DNA from: Neobacillus drentensis NBRC 102427
Lineage (GTDB): Bacteria; Bacillota; Bacilli; Bacillales; Cytobacillaceae
NCBI RefSeq assembly: GCF_001591445.1
Contig: NZ_BCUX01000047.1
Coordinates: 1-37,357, forward strand
DNA: 37,357 bases
Direction: 5' to 3'
The notes beneath the pieces are model-generated. The model was not told where the DNA came from. It made no database searches and saw only the letters and a program-made list of their open reading frames with translations. This document shows positions 14,404 to 23,972 of the stretch, piece after piece (the first letter of the stretch is position 1; each line of letters begins with the position of its first letter). The translations under genes and the position numbers were made by a program.

Positions 14404-16224
14404 ATGCAGTGGGGGATTCGAAAAAAACTAATTATATTTTTATTGCTAGTAACGGTTCTTCCTTTCGGGAGTTCGATTGCGATTACTTATTATCAAACCA
14501 CCAAGTCGCTTAATAATCGCTTTGTTTCGACAAACCATGATCTAATTGTGAAAGGGGAAGAAGAACTAACGGTTTATTTGGAAGATGTGGCACAAATGTC
14601 CTCCGTTCTATATCGTTACACACCTTTTATGAATGTAATGAGGGATGGACTATCACAGAATTTAGGTGCGAATCAGGAGGAAGTTCGCCGCGCACTTGCC
14701 TATTTATTTAATACACGTCCGGAGATCGAACAAATGCATCTATATATTGATATTGGAAAAGATTCGTATACGAATTATCATTCAAGAATAAGCGGGAGGG
14801 GAAAATATGAGAGTATTTTGTCGCATCCCTATTATTCCAAATTAACTCGATATGACGGCTTTTCTCTCATCGAACCACCTCATGAAATTTACAGCTATAA
14901 CAATATTTCCGTCATTCCAAACTCGGAAAAGAAAAATGTGTTAAGTTTTCATAACATTCTTCGAGATGTTCCATCTGACAATTTATTAGGTTTTTTGTCA
15001 ATTGATATCAATCTTTCAAAAATAAGTGCGATAGCCGACCGCTTATATACAAAGGATTTGGAAGACTTGTATATTATGGATGAAAAAGGATTCATTATCT
15101 ACTCTTCAAATGAAAACGTTATCGGTAAGGAAAATAAAGAAAAGTGGTTCGGGCAAGTGAAGAAGAAATCTTCCTTAAGTAAAAGTATGGAATGGAAGGA
15201 TCAACAATTCTCGGGTGTGATTGTTCATGATAAGTTTTCTGCCCCCTACAAGAATTGGTATATTGTAAAACGAATTCCTTACAATGTACTCTATCAAGGC
15301 GCTAGAGAAACGGCACTAATCAATATTTTGATCGGTATCGTGACGCTGGTTGTTGTGTTAATTGCTACCATGTTTGTTTCCTTTAAGATCACTGCCCCGA
15401 TAAAGGTATTAATTGATAACATGAAAAAAGTAGAAAATGGAGAATTTAAGTCAGATTTTGGTTCCTTAGGTAACGATGAAATCGGGATGTTGGGACGGCA
15501 TTTCAAATTAATGATTGCCAAAATCAATGATTTAATCGAACGAGAGTATAAATTGGATATCGAAAATAAAGAATCACAGTTGCGTGTCTTGCGTTCGCAA
15601 ATTAACCCGCATTTTTTATATAACGCTCTTCAATCGATCGGGACCTTAGCATTAAAATCCAAAGCCGTGCCAGTCTATTCTTTACTCACTTCGTTATCGA
15701 AAATCATGAGATACAGTATGAATATGAAGGAAGACATTGTCCCAGTTATCTCTGAGTTGATGCATGTGAAATCCTATTTATTATTACAAAAACAACGCTT
15801 TGATGAGCAGTTTGAATTTGAATTAAATGCCTCCAAAGAAGTCCAAGAAATCCTCATACCGAAGATGATTTTACAGCCAATTGTGGAAAATTGTTTTAAA
15901 CATGGGTTTGACCAGCAGTTAGAAAAAGCATTCATTCAAATTGACGCGAAGGTGCAAGAAGACGGAATGGTATCTATTTCTGTAAAAGATAATGGAATAG
16001 GAGTAAGTGAAGAACAACTACATCATATCAGGCAGGAATTATTACATGGGGTATCCAGTGAAGAGAAGCAAAGAGAAACTATCGGGTTAAAAAATATTTA
16101 TGATCGCCTGCAAATCTATTATACAAATCAAGCGCGAATGTCGATTTACTGTAATGAAGAAAGTGGATTTACGGTGACCGTTCAGTTCCCTAATGGTATC
16201 CAAAAAGAGGTGAAGCATTCATGA
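14404..16224 (+). CDS. YesM-type sensor histidine kinase
   Basis: The 606-aa protein has a membrane helix at about 9-29, an extracellular sensing domain (about 30-300, dCache-like), a second helix (about 303-325), HAMP (about 325-380), a His_kinase dimerisation segment SQINPHFLYNALQ with His403, and an HATPase domain (QPIVENCFKHG near 491, DNGIGV 529-534). This is the sugar-sensing YesM class. ATG 14404 is the first in-frame start after a TGA at 14398 and has no adjacent ribosome binding site; GGAGGAAGG lies 32 bases upstream, separated by a small hairpin (14373-14395). Its last four bases overlap the response regulator start (ATGA). It probably senses a sugar handled by the divergent importer. 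Confidence 0.9.
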   Translation: MQWGIRKKLIIFLLLVTVLPFGSSIAITYYQTTKSLNNRFVSTNHDLIVKGEEELTVYLEDVAQMSSVLYRYTPFMNVMRDGLSQNLGANQEEVRRALAYLFNTRPEIEQMHLYIDIGKDSYTNYHSRISGRGKYESILSHPYYSKLTRYDGFSLIEPPHEIYSYNNISVIPNSEKKNVLSFHNILRDVPSDNLLGFLSIDINLSKISAIADRLYTKDLEDLYIMDEKGFIIYSSNENVIGKENKEKWFGQVKKKSSLSKSMEWKDQQFSGVIVHDKFSAPYKNWYIVKRIPYNVLYQGARETALINILIGIVTLVVVLIATMFVSFKITAPIKVLIDNMKKVENGEFKSDFGSLGNDEIGMLGRHFKLMIAKINDLIEREYKLDIENKESQLRVLRSQINPHFLYNALQSIGTLALKSKAVPVYSLLTSLSKIMRYSMNMKEDIVPVISELMHVKSYLLLQKQRFDEQFEFELNASKEVQEILIPKMILQPIVENCFKHGFDQQLEKAFIQIDAKVQEDGMVSISVKDNGIGVSEEQLHHIRQELLHGVSSEEKQRETIGLKNIYDRLQIYYTNQARMSIYCNEESGFTVTVQFPNGIQKEVKHS

Positions 16225-17810
16225 AAGCATTAATCGTTGATGATGAAAAGCACGTTCGTGAAGGAATTAAGATATTAGGGGCTTGGGAACATAATGGAAT
16301 TGATAAAATTTATGAAGCGGGGAATGGCGAAGAAGCCATTTATCTCATTCAAAAGTATAAGCCAGAGATTATTTTTTCAGATATGAAAATGCCAAAAATG
16401 GATGGTGTCTCGCTGTTAGAATGGATCAAAGAAAACCATCCCCCCAGCAAAACAATCGTAGTAACAGGCTATGATGATTACCACTATATGCGTAAAGCCA
16501 TTCATTTCGGAAGCTCTGATTATCTCTTAAAGCCGATTGACCCCGAAATCTTAAATCATACCCTGGAAACAGCTGTAAAGGAATGGAAAAAAGAAGAATT
16601 AGACAGGGAAAGAAAAGAAAATAGCTCTCAATTGATCAATGAAATGAAACCAGTTTATCGTGACCGAAAGCTTACCAAGTTGATAAATAGTGATCATTTA
16701 ACGGACGATTTATATGAGGGTTTCGGGATTCATTTGGCTGATCAATATCAAGTGGCCCTTGTTCGGATTAATGGAAAGACAATTGAGGCATTTCAAGGGG
16801 ATCGAGATTTAGCCTATTTTACGATTCTGAATGTCATTAATGAGATTATGATGGAAAATGAGTGTGGAATTGGATTTCGTTATTTATCACATAAAGGTGA
16901 AGTCGTTATTATCTTTTGGAACAAATTTGAGCAAATCGAAGAGCTTTTAAAACGAATTTATCAGATGCTAAGGGATACGATGAATATTTCTTGTCCCATT
17001 GTTTTAGGGAAGCCGGTTAATAAGAACAACAGCTTAATGGATTCCTATCTTTTTGCCAAGCAGTTATATTTTAATCGTAATATCTTGGCTGCTGTAGAAA
17101 GTCGCGTCTATGTAAAGGACAACCTGCCAAGCCATTCATTAAGAAATCTTATGGACTACTCATCGCAAATAGAAATGGCCGTTCAAGCCGGTGAGAACGG
17201 AGCCTTTGTTGAAGTAATCCGACAAATCGAGTCTGATTTTACAGCCGACCACTTTCTAACATTAAAACAGCTGCTTCACCTAGAAAATGAATATTTGGTC
17301 ATCAGCAATAAGTGGTTTAAACACTATCATCTTCCTGTTTTAGCAACAGAGGAAATCGAAAAACGGATGGATCTATTTTTCGATGAGACGGGTAACTTTA
17401 AGCTGGAAGAATACATTCAGAGAAAAAAACGAGAGATTGCTATCTTCTTGAAAAAAGTAAAGAAAAAAACCCTTCAGAAAAATAGTAACATCATTCATGA
17501 AATCGAAAAATATCTGCAGGCAAACTTCGACCGGGATGTAAAACTGCAAGAGATTTCCGAGCATTTTTATATCAGCCGAGAGTATATCTCGAGAAAATTT
17601 AAACAAGAATTTAATGTGAATATCTCAGATTATATCGTTAAATTTCGGTTGAAGAAGGCCAAATCCTTACTAAAAAACAGCCAATTAAAAATCTACGAAA
17701 TTGCCAATATGATAGGCTATCAAGACGACAAATATTTTCGTAAAGTATTTAAAAAGGTCGAGGGAATTACTCCGAATGAGTATCGTGAAGTCCATATGAA
17801 TCTGAAATGA
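16221..17810 (+). CDS. YesN-type response regulator with AraC DNA-binding domain
   Basis: The 529-aa protein has an N-terminal receiver domain with the phosphorylated Asp54 (FSDMKMP), acidic pocket VDDE (6-9) and conserved Lys in YLLKP (about 106). A long middle region follows, then two AraC-type helix-turn-helix motifs in the last 100 residues (KLQEISEHFYISREYISRKF and KIYEIANMIGYQDDKYFRKVF). It is translationally coupled to the kinase through ATGA. The likely targets are the 65-bp elements at 14220 and 32343, inferred from position and repeat spacing. Confidence 0.92.
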   Translation: MKALIVDDEKHVREGIKILGAWEHNGIDKIYEAGNGEEAIYLIQKYKPEIIFSDMKMPKMDGVSLLEWIKENHPPSKTIVVTGYDDYHYMRKAIHFGSSDYLLKPIDPEILNHTLETAVKEWKKEELDRERKENSSQLINEMKPVYRDRKLTKLINSDHLTDDLYEGFGIHLADQYQVALVRINGKTIEAFQGDRDLAYFTILNVINEIMMENECGIGFRYLSHKGEVVIIFWNKFEQIEELLKRIYQMLRDTMNISCPIVLGKPVNKNNSLMDSYLFAKQLYFNRNILAAVESRVYVKDNLPSHSLRNLMDYSSQIEMAVQAGENGAFVEVIRQIESDFTADHFLTLKQLLHLENEYLVISNKWFKHYHLPVLATEEIEKRMDLFFDETGNFKLEEYIQRKKREIAIFLKKVKKKTLQKNSNIIHEIEKYLQANFDRDVKLQEISEHFYISREYISRKFKQEFNVNISDYIVKFRLKKAKSLLKNSQLKIYEIANMIGYQDDKYFRKVFKKVEGITPNEYREVHMNLK

Positions 17811-17845
17811 GCAGAGCCGATCAGGGTTTCTGCTCATTTTTATTT
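17807..17845 (+). terminator. Terminator of the first two-component operon
   Basis: ATGAGCAGA pairs with TCTGCTCAT, followed by TTTTATTTT; the stem begins within the last codon and stop. Confidence 0.85.
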
Positions 17846-17906
17846 TGGCAAAAGGAAAAAGCATGAACTTTTTGTAAATTAATGAGTGCTGATTTACCTA
17901 TGCTTT

Positions 17907-17971
17907 TTTACATTATATTAATGACGTCTATAGGTTATTTACATATTGACTTAACACTTTTCAAGTACAAT
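17907..17971 (+). promoter_or_regulatory. Possible PhoP-box region upstream of the GDPD gene
   Basis: TT(A/T)ACA-like hexamers occur at 17907, 17918 (TTAATG, 11 bp later), 17938 and 17951, ahead of TACAAT (17966-17971). TTGACT at 17946 is only 14 bp from that -10, too close for a normal promoter. glpQ of B. subtilis is a Pho-regulon gene, so phosphate control is plausible, but the spacing is irregular. Confidence 0.3.
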
Positions 17972-18009
17972 TTTCTAAGTAGCACATCTAGAAAAGGGAG
18001 ATGAGGAAA

Positions 18010-18840
18010 ATGAGAAAAACATCATTATTTGAAGCTGTCCTTCCTTTTACTTTATTGTTAAGTCCGTTTCAGCAGGCTTTTGCTTCCGAAACAACTGCTG
18101 CAGAGTTACGAAAAGTGGATACCGTTGCCCACCGTGGTGCATCAGGGTATGCGCCTGAAAATACGATTGCTGCTTTTGATAAAGGGGTAGACATGAAAGC
18201 AGATTATATTGAAATTGATATTCAAAGAAGTAAAGATGGAAAATTGGTCATCATTCATGATACAAAGGTTGATAGAACAACCGATGGAACGGGGTATGTT
18301 AAAGACTTAACGCTTGAGCAGATCAGAAGTCTTGATGCAGGCAGCTGGAAAGGAGAACAGTTTAAAGGGGAAAAAATCCCGACTTTCGATGAGATTCTAG
18401 ACCGATATCATGGAAAAATTGGTATTTTAATGGAATTGAAGTCACCTGAACTTTATCCTGGAATTGAAGAAATGGTAGCTCAAGAATTAAAAGAACGAAA
18501 CTTGGATAAACCGCAAAATGAGAAAATCATTATCCAATCTTTTAATTTTGAATCCATGAAGAAAATCAATAGCCTGCTGCCGAAAGTACCAATTGGTGTC
18601 CTGACATCTAATAGAGCAGACACAACGGAACAAGCGTTAAGGGAATTTGCTTCCTACGCTGATTACTTTAACCCAAGCTATGGTATTGTGACCGAAGAAT
18701 TAGTCAATCAAGTTCACGCAAACGGTATGAAAATACAATCCTGGACTGTCCGCAGCCATGAAGCAGCAGAATTTCTGTTAAATATGAATGTGGATGGAAT
18801 TATAACTGATTATCCTGATTTTGTTGATCCGCGGAACTAA
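18010..18840 (+). CDS. Secreted glycerophosphodiester phosphodiesterase (GlpQ/GDPD family)
   Basis: The 276-aa precursor has a signal peptide ending near FASE (cleavage after Ala-Phe-Ala) and no lipobox, so it is likely released. The TIM-barrel GDPD domain shows HRGASGYAPENT with the catalytic His and Arg, the metal ligands in EIDIQ, the second catalytic His in IIHD and the MELKSP strand. It hydrolyses glycerophosphodiesters, and in Bacillus GlpQ also degrades wall teichoic acid. The start is ATG 18010, nine bases after AAAGGGAG; ATG 18001 touches that site. It is a single gene between two sugar-sensing units and does not belong functionally to either. Confidence 0.9.
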   Translation: MRKTSLFEAVLPFTLLLSPFQQAFASETTAAELRKVDTVAHRGASGYAPENTIAAFDKGVDMKADYIEIDIQRSKDGKLVIIHDTKVDRTTDGTGYVKDLTLEQIRSLDAGSWKGEQFKGEKIPTFDEILDRYHGKIGILMELKSPELYPGIEEMVAQELKERNLDKPQNEKIIIQSFNFESMKKINSLLPKVPIGVLTSNRADTTEQALREFASYADYFNPSYGIVTEELVNQVHANGMKIQSWTVRSHEAAEFLLNMNVDGIITDYPDFVDPRN

Positions 18841-18852
18841 GAATAGTAATGC

Positions 18853-18896
18853 AAAAAGATGGTCAAAAAGTGGAAACTTTTTGACCATCTTTTTTA
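18853..18896 (+). terminator. Terminator of the GDPD gene
   Basis: A 19-bp perfect stem (18853-18871 with 18876-18894) with a GGAA tetraloop is followed by T. The A-rich 5' arm makes it bidirectional in principle. Confidence 0.92.
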
Positions 18897-19079
18897 TGAT
18901 TTTAAATGAAGTTACTAGTCTAAGAAAAATGCGTAAACCCTAAATTGGCAACAACTATAAATGGGATATCCCGTGGTAAGTTCCAAGGGGATATGTTAAA
19001 TTGAATAGATAATAATAGTCAAAACATATAGATTCAGTAATTGAATGTAAGGGTTTTATTTTTTGTTTGGAGGGATACC

Positions 19080-20876
19080 ATGTTTTTTTCCTTACGGAAT
19101 CGCTTATTTATTATTTTTACTTGTTTGTTAACGATTCCATTAATCATTTTGTCGATTATCATCCCACGCTGGTTTACATCTATTATTGAAGAACAAACAC
19201 AGGATTTAACGATAGAAGCGATGGATCAGTATTCGCTCTATATTGACTCGATCACAACGCAGGCCGAGGATTTAGGGAAGCAGGTCCTTGTTAATCAAAC
19301 CACACAGCAGTGGTTAAGGTTAGAAAAAAAAGATGAAAAATTACCAAGAGAACAGAGCTTATTACAGAAGAATCAACTAAAAATGCTGCTATCCTCGATG
19401 ATGGTGAACAATTCTAATGGGATGTCTATCTCCGTCGTTCTGAATAATGGGGAAGGGGCATGGGGCAATAATCCTAACTTACACAACCTAGATTGGTTTC
19501 AAGACTTTACGATCCATGAACAACGATTTGTAAAGTCACATATTGATCCTTATATGCCAGGACAAGGGAATAGTAATAGTTTTATTTTGCCCCTCGTTGA
19601 TTTGAATACGGTAGTTTCCTACGGATTTATAAAGGTGAATTTCCCTTCAACCTTGCTGGAAACAGCCTTAGGAAAAATCTCGATTGGAAAAAAAGGAAAT
19701 GCATATTTATTGGATCAGCAGGGAGCAAATGTGTTAGAGGGGAAGATCGATACCCCAAAATGGGTATTAAAAAATAGTTTATCTATAATAAAAAACAATC
19801 AAAAGCAAAAAGGTTTATTAGAAACGGATTATCATGGAGAAAAATACTTTGTTTTTTTTCAAAAGTTAGCCGTTGGTGATTGGATTCTAGTTAGTGAAGT
19901 CACCAAGTCTGATTTATTCTCAAAAGTGAATATTCTGCAACGCAACCTACTATTAATCAGTGCCCTCGTTTTTTTATTAACCATTGTTGCTTCTTTCGTG
20001 CTTTCATCCAAAATCGTTAGCCCGTTAGGAAAACTAGCAAAAGCAATGAAATTTATTGAACGTGGGGATTTTTCTGGTGCCAAACGCTTTTTACCAACCA
20101 TAAAATCTTCTAACGATGAAGTTGGTTACGTTGTAAAGGTATTCGACCATACTGTCGATCAATTGAAGAATTTAATTGAAACAGAATATGAAGCCAACAT
20201 CCGTCGAAAAGATGCAGAATACAAAGCCCTATTACTTCAAATCAATCCTCACTTTTTAAACAATACACTTGAAATCATTGGGGGATTAGCTGTTCAAGGG
20301 AAAAATAAAGAGGTCATGAATGTTAGCATCTATTTAGGCCGGATGATGAGGTATTCCTTGAATACGCAAAATGATGTGGTGAAATTGGGTGAAGAGATTA
20401 GCTATATCCGCAGTTATACGGATATTTTAAAGGTGAGATATGAGGATGCTATTACGATAGATATTGTGGAGGATCAGGAAACAAAAAATCTTCCTATGAT
20501 TAAATTCATTCTCCAGCCCCTTGTTGAAAATGCTGTAAAATATAGTTTTATAGAAAAAAACACAGCTGAAATTTTTATTAAAACGAAAAAAATTAATAAT
20601 CAAATATTGATAGTTCTAGAAGATAAAGGGATCGGCATGTCTGAAGAAGTGATTGCAGACTTATTGAGTGAAGAAACAAAGAATGAAACGATTAGTGTCT
20701 TAGCGAGCGAAGGAAACAGCATTGGTCTCAGGAATGTCCTTGGTCGATTAAAACTTTACTACGGTCAAAATTTTACCTATAAGATTGAATCTGAAAAGAA
20801 TGTAGGCACGAGGATTACATTGTGTATAAATTTTAATCGAGGTGATATACATGATGAAGGTCATCATAACGGATGA
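19080..20876 (+). CDS. YesM-type sensor histidine kinase (fructan locus)
   Basis: The 598-aa protein has a first membrane helix (about 9-28), a large extracellular domain (about 30-285, dCache-like), a second helix (about 288-310), HAMP, the phospho-acceptor motif LQINPHFLNNTLEIIGG with His391, and an HATPase domain (QPLVENAVKYSF, EDKGIGMS). The start is ATG 19080, five to six bases after GGAGGG; a TTG at 19041 in the same frame lacks a site. Its 3' end overlaps the response regulator gene by 26 bases. It heads a kinase-regulator-binding protein operon and likely senses fructosides or fructose together with the binding protein. The region 18897-19079 has no clear consensus promoter. Confidence 0.9.
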   Translation: MFFSLRNRLFIIFTCLLTIPLIILSIIIPRWFTSIIEEQTQDLTIEAMDQYSLYIDSITTQAEDLGKQVLVNQTTQQWLRLEKKDEKLPREQSLLQKNQLKMLLSSMMVNNSNGMSISVVLNNGEGAWGNNPNLHNLDWFQDFTIHEQRFVKSHIDPYMPGQGNSNSFILPLVDLNTVVSYGFIKVNFPSTLLETALGKISIGKKGNAYLLDQQGANVLEGKIDTPKWVLKNSLSIIKNNQKQKGLLETDYHGEKYFVFFQKLAVGDWILVSEVTKSDLFSKVNILQRNLLLISALVFLLTIVASFVLSSKIVSPLGKLAKAMKFIERGDFSGAKRFLPTIKSSNDEVGYVVKVFDHTVDQLKNLIETEYEANIRRKDAEYKALLLQINPHFLNNTLEIIGGLAVQGKNKEVMNVSIYLGRMMRYSLNTQNDVVKLGEEISYIRSYTDILKVRYEDAITIDIVEDQETKNLPMIKFILQPLVENAVKYSFIEKNTAEIFIKTKKINNQILIVLEDKGIGMSEEVIADLLSEETKNETISVLASEGNSIGLRNVLGRLKLYYGQNFTYKIESEKNVGTRITLCINFNRGDIHDEGHHNG

Positions 20877-22443
20877 TGAAATTCAAATTCGTAAAGGCTT
20901 GCGGATGAAAGTGGATTGGGAAGAGGAAGGGTTCCAAATCGCAGGAGAGGCCTCCAATGGGAAAGAAGCACTGGAATTACTCCGTAATATGGAAATTGAT
21001 TTGGTTATTACAGATATGAGAATGCCGATTATGGATGGAATTGAATTGGCTAAACAATGTCAGCAGGAATTTCCATCAGTAAAAGTAATCGTATTATCGG
21101 GGTATTCCGATTTTGAATTGGTCCGTGGTTCCATGAAAGAAGGGGTTAAAGACTATCTGTTAAAACCGGTGGCCCCTGATGAATTAGTAGAAGCCTTACA
21201 AAAAGTCCGAAAAGTAATAGAGGAAGAAAGGCGAAAACAAATTGAAACGGCCCAGATGCGTCAGCTTGTTCTTACCCAATTGCAAGAAGTACAAGAACAA
21301 TACTTGCTCTATTTAGTAAAAGAGGAATGGTTACAGCTTAATTTGGTCATTGAAAGACTCCGTCAACTTCAACTAGAGGAACTTGTCAATGAGAACGCAG
21401 TCGTACAATTTATCACCGTCGAAATTAGAGGCAGTTTTGGTAATCCCAATCGATTAAAAGAGCTCTGGCTTCCTTTTCAAATGTTATGCAAGGAGATCTC
21501 TAAGGAGCATGTAGGAACTTATTCCTTTTACGACCCAAGCTATGCCAATATGATTCATTTTTTACAGAGGATAGATTTAAGAAGTGTTAATCATTCGTCA
21601 CGTTTAGTGGATTCCTTGCAGCGGAATGTGAAGGAATTGCTGAATTTAGAAACGGTAATCGGAATTGGCAATGTGGTCACCGGTCTAGCTAATTTTAAGA
21701 CAGGTTATATTTCTAGTTTGCTTGCTTGGAGTCAAAGTCAACTAGGCTCTTATTCTCAGGTGGTTGATGAAGCGATCACAAAAGAGGAAGCATTTGAGTT
21801 TTCACCTGATTTTGAAAGAAAGTTAACCAATGCCATTGAAAATGCTAATTTCGATGCGTTTAGAGAAAATATGCACACTTTATTGCGAGAGAACAGGAAT
21901 CAATCGATTTTATCGTTTTCGTTTGCTGCCAATCGAGTGTTATTTTTATTAGGGTCACTGGCAAGAAAATATGATATCGAAACGAAAGATATTCAAAAGA
22001 CGATTTGGAATTGCCAACAAAGTATCTGGGAGCTCAATTCTCAAAGAAAAGTGCTTGAACACCTACTGCAATTAGCGCAGTTAATTATTGAGAAAGTACG
22101 TTTGGCCCGATTTTCAAATGGAAAATTAATTGTGGATAGTGTTCGGCATTATCTGGACCAGCACTATGCCAGTGAAATTTCTTTGACCCTATTATCGGAA
22201 CTGTTTCATATTAATAGTGCTCATTTATCGGAAACCTTTAAAAATTATGTGGGGCAGAATTTTAGTGATTATTTGGTGAAGTTACGTATGGACAAGGCAC
22301 GGCAATTTCTGAGAGATCGACAGCTTAAAATCATTGATGTAGCAAACTTAGTTGGCTTTTCAAACTCCGGCTATTTCAGTACGGTTTTTAAAAAACACGT
22401 TGGACAGACACCGGTAGAATTTCGTAATTCCTTAGATTCCTAA
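20851..22443 (+). CDS. YesN-type response regulator with AraC DNA-binding domain (fructan locus)
   Basis: The 530-aa protein has a receiver domain with phosphorylated Asp55 (VITDMRMP) and Lys in YLLKP, a variable middle region, and two AraC-type helix-turn-helix motifs at the end (LTLLSELFHINSAHLSETFK and IIDVANLVGFSNSGYFSTVFK). The start is ATG 20851 or the adjacent ATG 20854, after GAGGTG located inside the kinase gene. Its probable target is the importer-GH32-fructokinase operon starting at 24094. The two kinase/regulator pairs in this window share one architecture but are clearly diverged in sequence. Confidence 0.92.
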   Translation: MMKVIITDDEIQIRKGLRMKVDWEEEGFQIAGEASNGKEALELLRNMEIDLVITDMRMPIMDGIELAKQCQQEFPSVKVIVLSGYSDFELVRGSMKEGVKDYLLKPVAPDELVEALQKVRKVIEEERRKQIETAQMRQLVLTQLQEVQEQYLLYLVKEEWLQLNLVIERLRQLQLEELVNENAVVQFITVEIRGSFGNPNRLKELWLPFQMLCKEISKEHVGTYSFYDPSYANMIHFLQRIDLRSVNHSSRLVDSLQRNVKELLNLETVIGIGNVVTGLANFKTGYISSLLAWSQSQLGSYSQVVDEAITKEEAFEFSPDFERKLTNAIENANFDAFRENMHTLLRENRNQSILSFSFAANRVLFLLGSLARKYDIETKDIQKTIWNCQQSIWELNSQRKVLEHLLQLAQLIIEKVRLARFSNGKLIVDSVRHYLDQHYASEISLTLLSELFHINSAHLSETFKNYVGQNFSDYLVKLRMDKARQFLRDRQLKIIDVANLVGFSNSGYFSTVFKKHVGQTPVEFRNSLDS

Positions 22444-22469
22444 GTTTCAAAGAAAGAAAGGGAATGTAG

Positions 22470-23786
22470 ATGAAAAAATGGTTCACTGTTTTTGCAATCA
22501 TACTTTTGGGTATTTTAGTGTATGTTTTGTTTGATACATTCTCTGGCAGCCAAAAAGATAAAGTGGATAAAACGAATGCTTCAGGCAGAATCCACCTGAA
22601 TTTCTGGCGCAATGGAGGGAACGTCGCAGAAAATAAAGCATTTGAACAATTAGTTTCTTCTTTTGAAAAAGAAAACCCCAATATTTCGGTGAATATGAAG
22701 TCAATTCCTTATAGTGATTATGAAATAAGGCTGCGAACAGAACTGGCTGCAGGAAACCCTCCGGATATTTTGACGATTGACAGCCCTACACTGGCTCTAT
22801 ACGCAAATACCGGATCATTATTATCAATCGATCCTTATATGAGAGAAGAAGGGAAGATCGATGATATCCCTGATTCTACTTTAAAAGGATTAACTTATAA
22901 GGGGAAAATTTACCTCGCACCGATTGTAGAGTCAAGTATTGCTTTATACTACAATAAACATTTATTGCAAGATGCCGGAATACCTCTTCCCTCAGAAGAC
23001 CCCAATAAACCCTTAACGTGGGATGAAGTATTAGAGATAGCAAAAAAAGTAAATAATCCTGCAAAAGGCGTGATTGGAATTGATCCTGCACAGGGATTTA
23101 ATGATGGAGAATCTCCTGCTTATTTTAAAACACCGCTTCTTTGGCAGTTTGGTGCTAATATTTTAAGCCCGGATGGAACTACTGCAAGTGGATATTTAGA
23201 TTCAAAAGAAGCATTAGATGCCCTTCAATTTTATCAAGATCTATATCATAAAAATGGTGTTGCCGCATTTGAATTACCTCCAGCTGTGTTTGAGTCAGGC
23301 AAACTTGCGATGACTGTGCTTGGTTCTTGGACACTGGCAGATTTGGAAAAAAATCACCCTGAATTCAAGCTGGGAGAAGATTTTGGAGTAACCCCACTGC
23401 CAAAGGAGAAGTATCAGTTTGTTCCAAATGGAGGATGGGCGCTTGGAATCACATCAAAATCAAAACACCCTAGGGAAGCATGGGAGTTTATTAAATATGT
23501 GACTGGTTATGAAGGAATGAAAAAGTATGTAACGATAACAGGTGATGTTCCTGCAAGATATTCTGTAGCAAAAGATTTCCCGGAGCTGAATGAATATCCT
23601 AAGAACATATTTTTACAGCAAACTCAAAAATTTTCAAAGAACCGTCCGGTTACTCCTGCATATCCCGTGGTCAGTGATGCAATTAGGAGATTATTTGAGG
23701 ATGTAGGAATAGGCGGTAAGGATGTAAAGACTGCGGCGAAAGAAGCGGTTGAAAAAATCAATACAGGTCTTAAAGAAATCCAATAA
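22470..23786 (+). CDS. Membrane-anchored extracellular solute-binding protein, probable sensor partner
   Basis: The 438-aa protein is a family 1 sugar-binding protein (LNFWRNGG, AAGNPPDILTIDSP, PNGGWALGITSKS). Its N-terminus is a single hydrophobic helix (about 5-23) without a lipobox cysteine or clear cleavage site, so it is probably held by an uncleaved anchor. It lies 26 bases after the response regulator and is cut off from the importer genes by a strong terminator at 23871. The importer has its own, different binding protein at 26029. Together these suggest a sensory partner of the kinase rather than a transport subunit, comparable to LevQ/LevT of streptococcal LevQRST. That role is inference. 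Confidence 0.8.
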   Translation: MKKWFTVFAIILLGILVYVLFDTFSGSQKDKVDKTNASGRIHLNFWRNGGNVAENKAFEQLVSSFEKENPNISVNMKSIPYSDYEIRLRTELAAGNPPDILTIDSPTLALYANTGSLLSIDPYMREEGKIDDIPDSTLKGLTYKGKIYLAPIVESSIALYYNKHLLQDAGIPLPSEDPNKPLTWDEVLEIAKKVNNPAKGVIGIDPAQGFNDGESPAYFKTPLLWQFGANILSPDGTTASGYLDSKEALDALQFYQDLYHKNGVAAFELPPAVFESGKLAMTVLGSWTLADLEKNHPEFKLGEDFGVTPLPKEKYQFVPNGGWALGITSKSKHPREAWEFIKYVTGYEGMKKYVTITGDVPARYSVAKDFPELNEYPKNIFLQQTQKFSKNRPVTPAYPVVSDAIRRLFEDVGIGGKDVKTAAKEAVEKINTGLKEIQ

Positions 23787-23870
23787 ATAGGGAGCATCAA
23801 TTTAAGAAAAATATGCCTCTCTATATGTAAATAACCCGTTCGGTAATAAAATAATATTTTATGATAGCAG

Positions 23871-23905
23871 CTCCTCTAGTTCTGGTACTAGAGGAGATTT
23901 TTTTT
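23871..23905 (+). terminator. Terminator after the sensor-type binding protein gene
   Basis: CTCCTCTAGT and ACTAGAGGAG form a perfect 10-bp stem with a 6-base loop, followed by eight T. It separates the sensing genes from the importer operon in the 307-base gap 23787-24093. Confidence 0.93.
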
Positions 23906-23958
23906 GAGATTCTCCTGAAGATGTTTATTAAATCGGGGGTCTAATTGTCCTAATAAAA

Positions 23959-23972
23959 TGGAACCGTTTTCA
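23959..23972 (+). promoter_or_regulatory. cre site (CcpA) before the fructoside importer operon
   Basis: TGGAACCGTTTTCA fits the catabolite-responsive element consensus TGNAANCGNTNNCA at every fixed position. It lies 122 bases before the first permease start. Preferred sugars should therefore repress the operon. The exact promoter is unclear; TTGTCC (23945-23950) may be part of it. Confidence 0.8.

Noticed and set aside
14292..14513. 73-aa plus-strand ORF overlapping the kinase start
   Set aside because: It has no ribosome binding site, overlaps the well-supported kinase gene in another frame and resembles no protein.
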